Source: Methylobacterium cerastii (lineage in GTDB: Bacteria; Pseudomonadota; Alphaproteobacteria; Rhizobiales; Beijerinckiaceae). Taken from it: 40,135 bases of DNA. How positions within the stretch are numbered: the stretch's first letter is position 1; each line of letters opens with the position of its first letter. The translations under genes and the position numbers were made by a program. Under the pieces are notes generated by a model. That model searched no databases, was not told the origin of the DNA, and saw only the letters and a program-made list of their open reading frames with translations. The DNA is taken from assembly GCF_022179125.1 (NCBI RefSeq), contig NZ_BPQG01000003.1, positions 1 to 40,135 on the forward strand, written 5' to 3'. Shown piece by piece: positions 23,639 through 32,840 of the stretch.

Positions 23639-23854
23639 GTGCAGGACGCCATGCTTCCATCCCGCAACCGCGCCGCCATGCGGCGCACTCTCGCACGTCA
23701 CCGGCCGAGGCCGCCGACATGGGACCGGGTCCGACGGGACCGCCGCGACCTCCGCCTGTCGGACGTCATCCTCGGCATGCTCGGTCTCACGCTGCTCGGC
23801 GCCCTCGGCATCATGGCCGGGGCGGCCCTCCTCGGCACCGCCCTGGCCCCCTGA
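23639..23854 (+). CDS. small membrane protein between kdpA and kdpB
   Basis: The possible 71-residue product begins at GTG 23639 (or ATG 23651, with CAGGA just upstream), one base after the kdpA stop. The first 38 residues are strongly basic (about 17 Arg); then comes one hydrophobic helix ([24 protein letters not shown]). kdpA and kdpB usually lie within a few tens of bases, whereas here the gap is 285 bp, so the space is unusual and the ORF fills it. I know no such subunit with certainty. A basic cytoplasmic segment with a membrane anchor would suit an accessory Kdp factor, but it could be a chance frame in GC-rich DNA. Confidence 0.5.
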   Translation: MQDAMLPSRNRAAMRRTLARHRPRPPTWDRVRRDRRDLRLSDVILGMLGLTLLGALGIMAGAALLGTALAP

Positions 23855-23922
23855 GCCCCCACTCGGCGGCGCGTGACCGCGCCGCCGCCCGAGACGCTTC
23901 ACCATCCAATCGGACAACCGCA

Positions 23923-26016
23923 ATGGCCCGCCCAAACTCCACGAGCCTGTTCAGCGCCGCCCTCGTCGGGCCGGCGCTCGTCGGCGCCCTGACCAAGCTC
24001 GACCCCCGTAAGATGATCAAGAACCCGGTCATGTTCGTGGTCGAGGTCGTGGCCGCGCTCACCACCGTCCTGTTCGTCCGCGACGTGCTGACGGGCGGTG
24101 CCAACCTCGCCTTCTCCGGCCAGATCATCCTCTGGCTCTGGTTCACGGTGCTGTTCGCCAACTTCGCCGAGGCCATCGCCGAAGGGCGCGGCAAGGCCCA
24201 GGCCGACAGCCTCCGGCGCACCCGCACCGAGACCATGGCCAAGCGCCTCACCGGCGCCGGCCGCGACTTCGAGACCATCCCCGGCAACGACCTGAAGGTC
24301 GGCGACGTGGTTCTGGTCGAGGCCGGCGACATCATCCCGTCGGACGGAGAGGTCATCCTCGGCGTGGCATCGGTCAACGAGGCCGCCATCACCGGCGAAT
24401 CCGCCCCCGTCATCCGCGAATCCGGCGGCGACCGCTCGGCCGTGACCGGCGGGACGCAGGTGCTCTCCGACGAGATCCGGGTGCGCATCACGGCCGCGGC
24501 CGGCTCGACCTTCGTCGACCGCATGATCGCCCTGGTGGAAGGCGCCTCGCGCCAGAAGACCCCCAACGAGATCGCGCTCAACATCCTGCTCGCCGGCCTG
24601 ACCATCATCTTCGTCTTTGCCGTCGCCTCGATCCCGAGCTTCGCCTCCTATGCCGGCGGGTCGATCCCGCTGATCGTGCTCGTCGCCCTGTTCGTCACCC
24701 TGATCCCCACCACCATCGGCGCGCTGCTCTCGGCCATCGGCATCGCCGGCATGGACCGGCTGGTGCGCTTCAACGTGCTCGCCATGTCGGGCCGCGCGGT
24801 GGAGGCGGCCGGCGACGTCGACACCCTGCTGCTCGACAAGACCGGCACGATCACGCTGGGCAACCGGCAGGCCACCGAGTTCCGCCCCGTCCGCGGCGTG
24901 ACCGAGCAGGATCTCGCCGACGCGGCCCAGTTGGCCTCGCTGGCCGACGAGACCCCGGAGGGCCGCTCCATCGTCGTCCTGGCCAAGGAGAAGTACGGCA
25001 TTCGGGCCCGCGACATGGCGAGCCTCAACGCGACCTTCGTACCGTTCACCGCGCAGACCCGGATGAGCGGCGTCGATCTCGACGGTTCCTCCATCCGCAA
25101 GGGCGCCGTCGATTCCATCATCGCCTCGGTGAGTTCACAGCCGATGGCAACCCGTGGCTCCGGTGCGGCGCTGGCTTTCAGCCCAGGCGTCGCCGACGAG
25201 ACGGTCCGCGAGATCCAGGCCATCGCCGAGGACGTCGCCAAGGCGGGCGGCACCCCGCTCGCCGTGACGCGGGACGGCCAGCTTCTCGGCGTCGTCTACC
25301 TCAAGGACATCGTGAAGGGCGGTATCCGCGAGCGCTTCGCCGAACTCCGGCAGATGGGCATCCGCACGGTGATGATCACCGGCGACAACCCGATGACCGC
25401 GGCCGCCATCGCGGCCGAGGCCGGCGTCGACGACTTCCTCGCCCAGGCCACCCCCGAGGACAAGCTCGCCCTGATCCGCAAGGAGCAGTCCCAGGGCAAG
25501 CTCGTCGCCATGTGCGGCGACGGCACCAACGATGCCCCGGCGCTCGCCCAGGCCGACGTCGGCGTCGCGATGAACACCGGAACGGTCGCGGCGCGCGAGG
25601 CCGGCAACATGGTCGACCTCGACAGCGACCCGACCAAGCTCATCGAGATCGTCGGCATCGGCAAGCAGTTGCTGATGACCCGCGGGGCGCTGACCACGTT
25701 CTCCATCGCCAACGACGTCGCCAAGTATTTCGCCATCATCCCGGCGATGTTCCTGGTGCTCTACCCGCAGCTCCAGGCCCTCAACGTCATGGGCCTCGCC
25801 TCGCCCGAGAGCGCGATCCTGTCGGCCATCATCTTCAACGCGCTGATCATCGTCGTGCTGATCCCGCTGGCGCTGAAGGGCGTGTCCTACCGGGCTGTCG
25901 GGGCCGGCGCCCTCCTGCGCCGCAACCTCCTGATCTACGGCCTCGGCGGCATCCTGGTGCCCTTCGTCGGCATCAAGGCCATCGATCTGGCCATCACCGC
26001 CCTGCACCTCGTCTGA
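23923..26016 (+). CDS. kdpB: K+-transporting P-type ATPase subunit B (KdpB)
   Basis: The 697-residue P-type ATPase has the actuator motif AITGESAPV, the phosphorylation site [13 protein letters not shown] (Asp about 305), the nucleotide-binding region and the hinge [18 protein letters not shown]. It starts at ATG 23923 ([10 protein letters not shown]), since upstream in-frame sequence back to 23719 lacks family similarity. It drives K+ transport through KdpA. Confidence 0.98.
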   Translation: MARPNSTSLFSAALVGPALVGALTKLDPRKMIKNPVMFVVEVVAALTTVLFVRDVLTGGANLAFSGQIILWLWFTVLFANFAEAIAEGRGKAQADSLRRTRTETMAKRLTGAGRDFETIPGNDLKVGDVVLVEAGDIIPSDGEVILGVASVNEAAITGESAPVIRESGGDRSAVTGGTQVLSDEIRVRITAAAGSTFVDRMIALVEGASRQKTPNEIALNILLAGLTIIFVFAVASIPSFASYAGGSIPLIVLVALFVTLIPTTIGALLSAIGIAGMDRLVRFNVLAMSGRAVEAAGDVDTLLLDKTGTITLGNRQATEFRPVRGVTEQDLADAAQLASLADETPEGRSIVVLAKEKYGIRARDMASLNATFVPFTAQTRMSGVDLDGSSIRKGAVDSIIASVSSQPMATRGSGAALAFSPGVADETVREIQAIAEDVAKAGGTPLAVTRDGQLLGVVYLKDIVKGGIRERFAELRQMGIRTVMITGDNPMTAAAIAAEAGVDDFLAQATPEDKLALIRKEQSQGKLVAMCGDGTNDAPALAQADVGVAMNTGTVAAREAGNMVDLDSDPTKLIEIVGIGKQLLMTRGALTTFSIANDVAKYFAIIPAMFLVLYPQLQALNVMGLASPESAILSAIIFNALIIVVLIPLALKGVSYRAVGAGALLRRNLLIYGLGGILVPFVGIKAIDLAITALHLV

Positions 26017-26048
26017 GCCCCGCGAAACTCCAAATCAGGCCAACGTCC

Positions 26049-26654
26049 ATGCTGAACCAGCTTCGCCCCGCCCTCGTCCTGCTGATCGCCCTGTCGGCCA
26101 TCACCGGGCTCGCCTACCCCCTCGCGATGACCGGCATCGCGGGGGCGATCTTCCCGGCCAAGGCCGCCGGCAGCCTGATCGAGCGCGACGGCAAAGTCGT
26201 CGGCTCCAGCCTGATCGGGCAGTCCTTCACGCAAGCCGGATACTTCCACGGTCGCCCCTCGGCCACGAGCGCCGCCGATCCGGCCGACGCCGGCAAGACC
26301 GTCCCGTCGCCCTACAACGCCGCGAACTCGTCGGGCTCGAACCTCGGGCCGACGAGCGCCGCCCTGGCCGAGCGGGTCAAGGGCGAACTCGACGGCCTCA
26401 GGGCCGAGAATCCCGGTAAGCCCGTCCCGGTCGACCTCGTCACCACCAGCGGCTCGGGCCTCGACCCGGACATCTCGCCGGACGCCGCCCTGTTCCAGGT
26501 GCCCCGGATCGCCAAGGCGCGCAGCCTGCCCGAGGATCGGGTGCGTTCCCTGGTGGAAGCGCAGGTCCAGGGTCGTCTCCTCGGCATCCTCGGCGAGCCC
26601 CGCGTCAACGTGCTCGCCCTCAACCTCGCCCTGGACGGTTCGGGGTCGAAGTAG
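26049..26654 (+). CDS. kdpC: K+-transporting ATPase subunit C (KdpC)
   Basis: The 201-residue protein has one N-terminal transmembrane helix ([28 protein letters not shown]) and a periplasmic domain with the family blocks [40 protein letters not shown] and [15 protein letters not shown]. It is the assembly subunit between KdpA and KdpB. The start at 26049 follows kdpB by 32 bp. Confidence 0.97.
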   Translation: MLNQLRPALVLLIALSAITGLAYPLAMTGIAGAIFPAKAAGSLIERDGKVVGSSLIGQSFTQAGYFHGRPSATSAADPADAGKTVPSPYNAANSSGSNLGPTSAALAERVKGELDGLRAENPGKPVPVDLVTTSGSGLDPDISPDAALFQVPRIAKARSLPEDRVRSLVEAQVQGRLLGILGEPRVNVLALNLALDGSGSK

Positions 26655-26663
26655 AACCGCCAG

Positions 26664-29399
26664 ATGACAGGCCGCCCCATGTCGACGCCGCATCGCGATC
26701 CGGACCGTCCCTCGCCCGACGCCCTGCTGGAGGCCGCGCGTCGGGAGGAAGGCGGACGGGGTCGCCTCAAGATCTTCCTCGGGGCGGCCCCGGGGGTCGG
26801 CAAGACCTACGAGATGCTCACCGTCGGGCGCGCGCGGCTTAAGGCCGGCACCGACGTGGTCGTCGGCGTGGTCGAGACGCACGGGCGCGCGGAGACCCTG
26901 GCGCTCGTCGAGGGCTTCGAGGTGCTTGGCCGGCGGTCGGTCGCGTACCACGGCACGGCGCTTGACGAGATGGACCTCGACGGCCTGCTGGCCCGCAGGC
27001 CCGCCCTGGCGCTGGTGGACGAGCTCGCCCACACCAACGCGCCGGGCTCGCGCCATCCGAAGCGCTACCAGGACGTCGAGGAACTGCTCGACGCCGGCAT
27101 CGACGTCTACACCACCCTCAACATCCAGCACGTCGAGAGCCTGAACGACGTCGTCGCGCAGATCACCCGCATCCGGGTGCGCGAGACCGTGCCAGACGGC
27201 ATCCTCGACCGCGCCGACGACATCGAGGTGGTCGACCTCAACCCCGACGACCTGATCCAGCGCCTCCGGGACGGCAAGGTCTACGTGAAGGGCAACGCCG
27301 AGCGCGCCCTCAAGCACTACTTCTCCCGCGGCAACCTGACGGCCCTGCGCGAGCTGGCGCTCCGCCGCACCGCAGACCGGGTCGACGACGAGCTCATCAG
27401 CCACATGCGGGCCAACGCCATCGCTGGCCCCTGGGGAGCCGGGGAGCGGGTGCTCGTCTGCGTCAGCGAGGACCCGAACTCCGCCGGCCTCGTGCGCCAC
27501 GCCAAGCGCCTCGCCGACCGCCTGCACGCGCCGTGGACCGCCATCACCGTGGAAGGGCCGCGCAGCCTGTCCCTCGACGAGGCCGCGCGCGACCGCATCG
27601 CCGACACCCTGCGCCTCGCCGACCGGCTTGGCGGGGACGCGGTCACGCTTCCGGGCGGCCGGCGCGTCGCCGACGACATCCTCGCCTTCGCCCGCTCGAC
27701 CAACGTCAACCACGTCATCCTCGGCAAGGCCGAACGCTCGCCGCTGTTCGAGCTCCTCAACGGCTCGGTGGTGCACGACATCATCCGCCGGTCCGGCAAC
27801 ATCAGCGTGCACGTCATCACCGGCGAGGCCGCGAAGGCCGATCCGGTCCCGGCGAAGACGGTCGCGACGGCGGTCGAGAAGCGGCCCGTCGAGATCCTGC
27901 CCTATGCCGTCGGGCTCCTCGGCACGGGTGCCGCCCTCGGGCTCGCGCTGCTGGTCGAGCCTTATCTCGGCGTCGAGAACGCCGACCTCATCCTGCTGAC
28001 CGCCATCGTCGCCGTCGCGGTGCGCTTCGGCCTGGGGCCGTCGCTCGTGGCCGTGGTCGCCGCGTCGTTGGCCTACAACTTCTTCTTCCTGCCGCCGGTC
28101 TACACCCTGACCATCGCGGACCCGACCAACATCGCCGCGTTCCTGTTATTCACGGTGGTGGCGGTAGCCGTCTCGAACCTGGCGTCCCGATCCCGCCGCG
28201 AGGCGGTGGTCTCGCACGGCAGGGCGCGGGCCACCGAGCGGCTCTACGGCTTCAGCCGCAAGCTCGCCGGATGCGGCACCCTCGACGACGTGCTCTGGGC
28301 GACCTCCGCCCAGATCGCCGCCATGCTGAGGGTCCGGGTCGTCGTCCTGCTCCCCGATCAGGGAGCGGTCTCCGTCCGGGCCGGCTTCCCGCCCGAGGAC
28401 ACCCTCGATGCGGCCGACCTGGGCGCCGCGAATTGGACCTTCGACAACGAGCGGCCCGCGGGGCGGGGCGCCGACACGCTACCGGGGGCCAAGCGGCTGT
28501 TCCTGCCGATGCGGACGGGCCGCGGCATCGTCGGGGTCATCGGCCTCGACACCGACGGCATCGGACCGATCCTCTCACCGGAGAGCCGGCGCCTGTTCGA
28601 CGCGCTGGCCGACATGGCGGCACTGGCCATCGAGCGGGTGCGCCTGGTCGAGGACCTCGACCGGGCGGAGCGCGCCGCCGAGACCGACCGGCTGCGGCAG
28701 GCCCTGCTCACCTCGATCTCGCACGACCTGCGCACCCCTCTGTCCTCGGTGCTCGGTGCGGCCACGACCCTGCGCGACCTCGACGAGGCCTTGGAAGCAG
28801 ACGCCAAGAGGGACCTTCTCGACACCATCATCGAGGAGTCCGAGCGGCTGAACCGCTTCATCGTCAACCTCCTCGACATGACCCGATTGGAGGCGGGGGC
28901 CGTGGCGGCGAGCCTCACGCCGCAGGACGTCGGCGAGACCGTCGACACCGCACTGCGCCGCTTAGGCTCAATCCTCGCCGGCCATCGGGTCGAGCTCGAT
29001 CTTCCGGCCACCCTGCCGGCCCTGCGCCTCGATCCGGTGCTGTTCGAGCAGGTGCTGGTCAACCTCCTCGACAACGCCGCCAAGTACGCCCCCGAGGGGT
29101 CCACCGTCACCGTCAGGGGCTCTGTCGAGCGTGGGCAGGTCCGTCTCACGGTCCTCGACGAGGGCGACGGCCTGCCCGAGGCCGACGTCGAGCGCGTGTT
29201 CGACAAGTTCTATCGCGTCCGGAAGGGCGACAGCGTCCGGGCCGGGACCGGCCTCGGCCTCGCCATCGCCCGCGGGTTCGTCGAGGCCATGGGCGGCACG
29301 CTGACGGCCGGCAACCGCCGCGACCGCCTGGGCGCCGTTTTCACCGTCCTCCTGCCCGTCCCCCCGGCGGGAAACGTTCGCGCGGATCTGGCGGCATGA
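26664..29399 (+). CDS. kdpD: sensor histidine kinase KdpD
   Basis: The 911-residue protein contains the N-terminal KdpD domain with Walker A GAAPGVGKT (40-48) and LVDELAHTNAPGSRHPKRYQDV, and a universal-stress-protein-like domain (about 250-370). Four transmembrane helices follow (about 410-510), then a GAF-like region and the kinase core ISHDLRTPLSSVLG (His about 687), with NLLDNAAKYAP and GTGLGLAIARG. It senses low K+ or its consequences and phosphorylates KdpE. The start is ATG 26664 or 26679. The end overlaps kdpE by four bases. Confidence 0.97.
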   Translation: MTGRPMSTPHRDPDRPSPDALLEAARREEGGRGRLKIFLGAAPGVGKTYEMLTVGRARLKAGTDVVVGVVETHGRAETLALVEGFEVLGRRSVAYHGTALDEMDLDGLLARRPALALVDELAHTNAPGSRHPKRYQDVEELLDAGIDVYTTLNIQHVESLNDVVAQITRIRVRETVPDGILDRADDIEVVDLNPDDLIQRLRDGKVYVKGNAERALKHYFSRGNLTALRELALRRTADRVDDELISHMRANAIAGPWGAGERVLVCVSEDPNSAGLVRHAKRLADRLHAPWTAITVEGPRSLSLDEAARDRIADTLRLADRLGGDAVTLPGGRRVADDILAFARSTNVNHVILGKAERSPLFELLNGSVVHDIIRRSGNISVHVITGEAAKADPVPAKTVATAVEKRPVEILPYAVGLLGTGAALGLALLVEPYLGVENADLILLTAIVAVAVRFGLGPSLVAVVAASLAYNFFFLPPVYTLTIADPTNIAAFLLFTVVAVAVSNLASRSRREAVVSHGRARATERLYGFSRKLAGCGTLDDVLWATSAQIAAMLRVRVVVLLPDQGAVSVRAGFPPEDTLDAADLGAANWTFDNERPAGRGADTLPGAKRLFLPMRTGRGIVGVIGLDTDGIGPILSPESRRLFDALADMAALAIERVRLVEDLDRAERAAETDRLRQALLTSISHDLRTPLSSVLGAATTLRDLDEALEADAKRDLLDTIIEESERLNRFIVNLLDMTRLEAGAVAASLTPQDVGETVDTALRRLGSILAGHRVELDLPATLPALRLDPVLFEQVLVNLLDNAAKYAPEGSTVTVRGSVERGQVRLTVLDEGDGLPEADVERVFDKFYRVRKGDSVRAGTGLGLAIARGFVEAMGGTLTAGNRRDRLGAVFTVLLPVPPAGNVRADLAA

Positions 29400-30091
29400 G
29401 CATGAACATCCTCGTCATCGACGACGAGCCGCCGATCCGGAAGCTCCTGCGCATGGGCCTTGCGACCCAGGGCTACGAGACCTTCGAGGCACCGAACGCA
29501 CGCGCCGCGCTGGACGTCCTGTCCCGTGAGACCGTCGACCTGATCATCCTCGACCTCGGGCTGCCCGACATGCGCGGGCACGACCTGCTGCGCCTGATCC
29601 GCAAGGACCATCGCGACCTGCCCGTGGTGGTCCTGTCCAGCCGGGACGACGAGGCCGGCAAGGTCGAGGCGCTCGACCTCGGGGCGGACGACTACGTCAC
29701 CAAGCCCTTCGGCATGGGCGAATTGCTGGCCCGCATCCGCGCGGCCCTGCGCCACCAGCTCGCGGTCCAGGGCGAACGCGCCCTGTTCGAGGTCGACGGC
29801 CTCAGCGTCGACCTGGTGCGCCGCCTGGTCCGGGTCCGCGGCGAGGAGGTGAAGCTCACGCCGCGCGAGTACGACTTCCTGCGCGTCCTGATCCAGCATG
29901 CCGGGAAGGCCTTGACCCACGCCCAACTCATGAGCGAGGTCTCCACCTCGTCCGACCCGCAGTACCTGCGGGTCTACATGCGCCAGCTTCGCCTAAAGCT
30001 GGAGGCCGATCCCGAGCGCCCGCGCATCCTCCTGACCGAGACCGGCGTCGGCTATCGCCTGCGTGCCCCCGAGGACGAGGCCCGGGCTTGA
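29396..30091 (+). CDS. kdpE: response regulator KdpE
   Basis: The 231-residue OmpR-type regulator has Asp 53 in ILDLGLPDMRG, YVTKPFGMGELLARIRAALR, and a winged helix with LTPREYDFLRVLIQHAGKALTH and the C-terminal ETGVGYRL. ATGA overlap with kdpD indicates coupling. It should activate the kdp promoter, possibly by way of the repeated motifs at 21606-21659. Confidence 0.96.
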   Translation: MSMNILVIDDEPPIRKLLRMGLATQGYETFEAPNARAALDVLSRETVDLIILDLGLPDMRGHDLLRLIRKDHRDLPVVVLSSRDDEAGKVEALDLGADDYVTKPFGMGELLARIRAALRHQLAVQGERALFEVDGLSVDLVRRLVRVRGEEVKLTPREYDFLRVLIQHAGKALTHAQLMSEVSTSSDPQYLRVYMRQLRLKLEADPERPRILLTETGVGYRLRAPEDEARA

Positions 30092-30200
30092 TGGCGGGTT
30101 TCGCCGTGCATGAAGGCGAACCCTTCGAGATCCTTCCGGACCCGGGCGCTTGAGCGAGCCCCTCGACCCCTACCGCAGTTCCGCGACCGAGCCGACCCGA

Positions 30201-30659
30201 ATGACCATCGACGAGATCCTATCGCCCGACCAAGTCGCCGTCGGGGTCCGCACGGCGAGCAAGGCCGCGCTCCTGGACGACCTGGCGCGCCGGGCCGCCC
30301 AGGCGCTCGGCCTCGATGCCGCGTCGCTGCGGACGGCGCTGGAGAAGCGCGAGGGCCTCGGTTCGACCGGGGTCGGGGACGGCATCGCGCTGCCGCACGC
30401 CCGGCTGGAGAGCGTCAGGCGCCCGTTCGGATGCCTGGTACGCCTGCGCGACGCGGTGGACTTCGACGCCATCGACGAACGGCCGGTGGACCTCGTGTTC
30501 CTACTGCTGCTCCCGACCGATGCGCAGGGTTCGCAATTCAATGCCCTGGCCTGCGTCGCCCGCCGGATGCGTGATACCGAGGCGGTGGCGGCGATGCGGG
30601 GAGCCCGCGATGCGGGCGCGCTGTACGCGACCATGAGGGGCAGCCGGACGGCACCGTGA
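30201..30659 (+). CDS. ptsN: PTS EIIA-Ntr-like (PtsN-type) phosphocarrier
   Basis: The 152-residue protein has the EIIA-Ntr fold with the phosphorylatable His in GVGDGIALPHARLESV (His 66) and opens MTIDEILSPDQV, as PtsN proteins do. The start at 30201 gives the normal family length; a TTG at 30150 would add 17 unlike residues. It follows kdpE by 109 bp. In E. coli the unphosphorylated EIIA-Ntr binds KdpD and raises its kinase activity, so this placement suggests a dedicated K+ regulator. The gene could be a second ptsN copy in the genome, which cannot be judged here. Confidence 0.87.
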   Translation: MTIDEILSPDQVAVGVRTASKAALLDDLARRAAQALGLDAASLRTALEKREGLGSTGVGDGIALPHARLESVRRPFGCLVRLRDAVDFDAIDERPVDLVFLLLLPTDAQGSQFNALACVARRMRDTEAVAAMRGARDAGALYATMRGSRTAP

Positions 30660-30978
30660 CGGTCTACCCGCTGTCGATACAACGACACTGGATGCCATGC
30701 AGCCTAACGTTCCATGATGGGTGGATTGCAGTCGGTCCGCTTCTGGGGGCCAATGTATGTGTGGATCGGCGTCGAAAAATGACACCGGCCGAGCCGTTCC
30801 TAACTTTCTAACGCAGTGTGAAAATTGGAGTTTCCAGTAGGGTCACGATCAGCGCCGGTTGTGACCCCACTCCTCAAGGTACTTTGTCAAACATCGCAGT
30901 GACTTTACAGAGCTGAAGGAGGGTTCAGGCTTCAAAGCTGATCCACAGCGGAACGATGCAATCCGAAAATCGGCCCTT
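30660..30978. other. gene-free gap with possible IS21-like end remnants
   Basis: I see no coding sequence. GGATCGGCGTCGAAAAATGA (30762-30781 region) and GTGAAAATTGGAGTTTCCAG (30818-30837 region) resemble the repeated termini I recall from IS21-family elements. GGGTCAC (30840-30846) and GTGACCC (30861-30867) form a perfect 7-bp dyad. The resemblance is from memory and uncertain. Confidence 0.3.
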
Positions 30979-32196
30979 TCAGAGCCCTGATCCAGGGCCT
31001 CGCCGAGGCGCTCCGACCGAGCTCGCGACGTCGCCGGGAGCAGTCAGCGGAACCCTGCTGCGCCAGGCGGTCCCGGATCGCGCCTTCTCGAAGCCGGCCT
31101 CGTAGAGGCTTCGCATGTACGAGACCTCGAAGCCGTCCACCGTCGTCGGCCTGGGAGCCGACCCGTCGATGTAGGCGAGGTGGAACCCTGCCCGGCGGCT
31201 GGCGGCGAAGGCGTAGGCCGCCGCCAGGCTTGCCGAGCTACGCGCCTGCGCCCCAGTGGCGAGGGTCTGCTGGACGATGGGAAGGGTCTCGGCCCGCACG
31301 ATCTCGAACTCGGGATCGATCCGCCCGTTCATGAGGACGTAGAAGTCGGCCTTCCCCGGGGCGCCACGGATCCTGTCGCCGACGAGCGCCGCCTGGGGCA
31401 GGATGAAGACCGGCGCGACCACGGCGCCGTCGACGTGGAGTTCCTGATGGACGCGTCCCTCGGCCTGCACGTCGAAAAGCTGCGGTTGGAACACCGCCGG
31501 CACGCTGGCCGATGCCGTGAGCACGTCACGGAACAGTGCCATGGCGCTCGGGGCGCCGCTCGCGGCGATGGTGCCCATGTTCCAGACCATGGCCCGCTTG
31601 GCGTCGAGGTTCGTCGTCATGACCAGTAGCCGTCGACCCTTGGCATGCTCGCTCGCCACCGCCGCCAGCAGGTCGGTGGTGACGTAGCGCCCGACGAGGT
31701 CGCGAAGGCGCTGGTCTCCGAACAGCCCCGATCCGAAGACCACGTTGGCGAGGCTCGGATTGGCGACGAGCGAGGAGGCGACGCCACTCGTGTAGATCTC
31801 GGTGAGGACCGGGTCGTAGGCCGTTCCCAGGAAGGCGAACGGCGCGATCAGCGCTCCGGTGCTGACGCCCGAGACGAGGGAGAACTCGGGCCGCGTTCCC
31901 GCCGCCGACCAGCCGTTGAGGACCCCGGCCCCGTAGGCGCCGTCGCCGCCGCCGCCCGACAGCGCCAGGTATGTGAACGGCCTCGAACGCGGCTGTCGGG
32001 CTCCCATGAACGTCGCGTACCGCTCCAGGGGAACGTCGGCGAATATCCGTGCGCCGGGAATGCCCGCCACCTCGGCCGCCGCGGACTCGCTCGCGGTGTA
32101 GGGCGTCCGCGGAAGCGAGGCGCAGGCCCCGAGACTCGACAGTGCGGTCGCTGCGACGACGGCCCGTATCCGGCCTGCGAATGGCATCGTCTTCAT
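30979..32196 (-). CDS. patatin-like phospholipase, lipoprotein
   Basis: The 405-residue protein begins at ATG 32196 after GAGAGG. The signal peptide ends in the lipobox LGAC (Cys 25), so it is probably a membrane-anchored lipoprotein. Patatin signatures follow: oxyanion motif LSGGGGDGAYGAGVLNG, nucleophile elbow GVSTGAL (Ser 112) and the catalytic Asp in HVDGAVV. It should hydrolyse acyl esters of phospholipids. It follows the TetR gene of the RND operon by 56 bp on the same strand, so it may be co-expressed and remodel the envelope. Confidence 0.9.
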   Translation of the reverse strand: MKTMPFAGRIRAVVAATALSSLGACASLPRTPYTASESAAAEVAGIPGARIFADVPLERYATFMGARQPRSRPFTYLALSGGGGDGAYGAGVLNGWSAAGTRPEFSLVSGVSTGALIAPFAFLGTAYDPVLTEIYTSGVASSLVANPSLANVVFGSGLFGDQRLRDLVGRYVTTDLLAAVASEHAKGRRLLVMTTNLDAKRAMVWNMGTIAASGAPSAMALFRDVLTASASVPAVFQPQLFDVQAEGRVHQELHVDGAVVAPVFILPQAALVGDRIRGAPGKADFYVLMNGRIDPEFEIVRAETLPIVQQTLATGAQARSSASLAAAYAFAASRRAGFHLAYIDGSAPRPTTVDGFEVSYMRSLYEAGFEKARSGTAWRSRVPLTAPGDVASSVGAPRRGPGSGL

Positions 32197-32252
32197 GGAA
32201 AGCCTCTCGCTCCCCCTCAACAGAGGGTCGGTCACGCGCGCACTCGGCCGGT

Positions 32253-32840
32253 TCAGACTTGGGCCAGCCGCAGAAGGTCCTGCAGGGCCGCGGTCAGCCC
32301 GGCCGGGTCGGCCGGTCCGAGCCCGAGGGCGATGGCAAGCCAGGAGCCCTCGACGAGAGCTCGCACGGCGTGGGCACGGCCCGGTTCGATGCCGTTCAGG
32401 TCCGGGTCCAGCCATGCGTCGGAGAAGCCCTGCCACCGGCGGAGCGCCTCCGGGTCGGCAAGCAGCGCCGCCAGGATGACGGGCCGGTTGCAGGCAGGGT
32501 CCGGCGCGACGAGGGCCTGGACGTAAGCCCTCAGACGACGTCCTCGCGGATCGGGATCGGCGGCCGAGAAACGGAGCAGGTCCCGCTGAAGCCGGGCGAT
32601 GAGGTCGTCCAGCAACGAGGCCCGCAGCCTCGCCTTGCTGGGGAAGTGATGGAGGAGCCCGCCCTTGCTGGTGCGCGCCTCCCGCGCGACAGCCTCCAAC
32701 GTCAGCGCCTGCACGCCGTGGCGCAGGAGTACGCGGGAAGCGGCCTGGAGGAGCCGCTCCTTGCGGTCCGAGCCCTTCCGGGCGCGGATCGGCGATGCTG
32801 GCGGCGTGGCCGATGCCATCGGGTCGTGGGCCACGAGCAT
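32253..32840 (-). CDS. TetR-family regulator following the RND pump gene
   Basis: The 195-residue protein has an N-terminal TetR helix-turn-helix (LLQAASRVLLRHGVQALTLEAVAREARTSKGGLLHHFPSKARL) and a divergent C-terminal ligand domain. It overlaps the end of the RND gene (stop at 32840) and may begin at ATG 32840 or the GTG just before it. It is the second TetR gene of this locus, the other being divergent from the adaptor genes. Its ligand is unknown. Confidence 0.88.
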   Translation of the reverse strand: MLVAHDPMASATPPASPIRARKGSDRKERLLQAASRVLLRHGVQALTLEAVAREARTSKGGLLHHFPSKARLRASLLDDLIARLQRDLLRFSAADPDPRGRRLRAYVQALVAPDPACNRPVILAALLADPEALRRWQGFSDAWLDPDLNGIEPGRAHAVRALVEGSWLAIALGLGPADPAGLTAALQDLLRLAQV

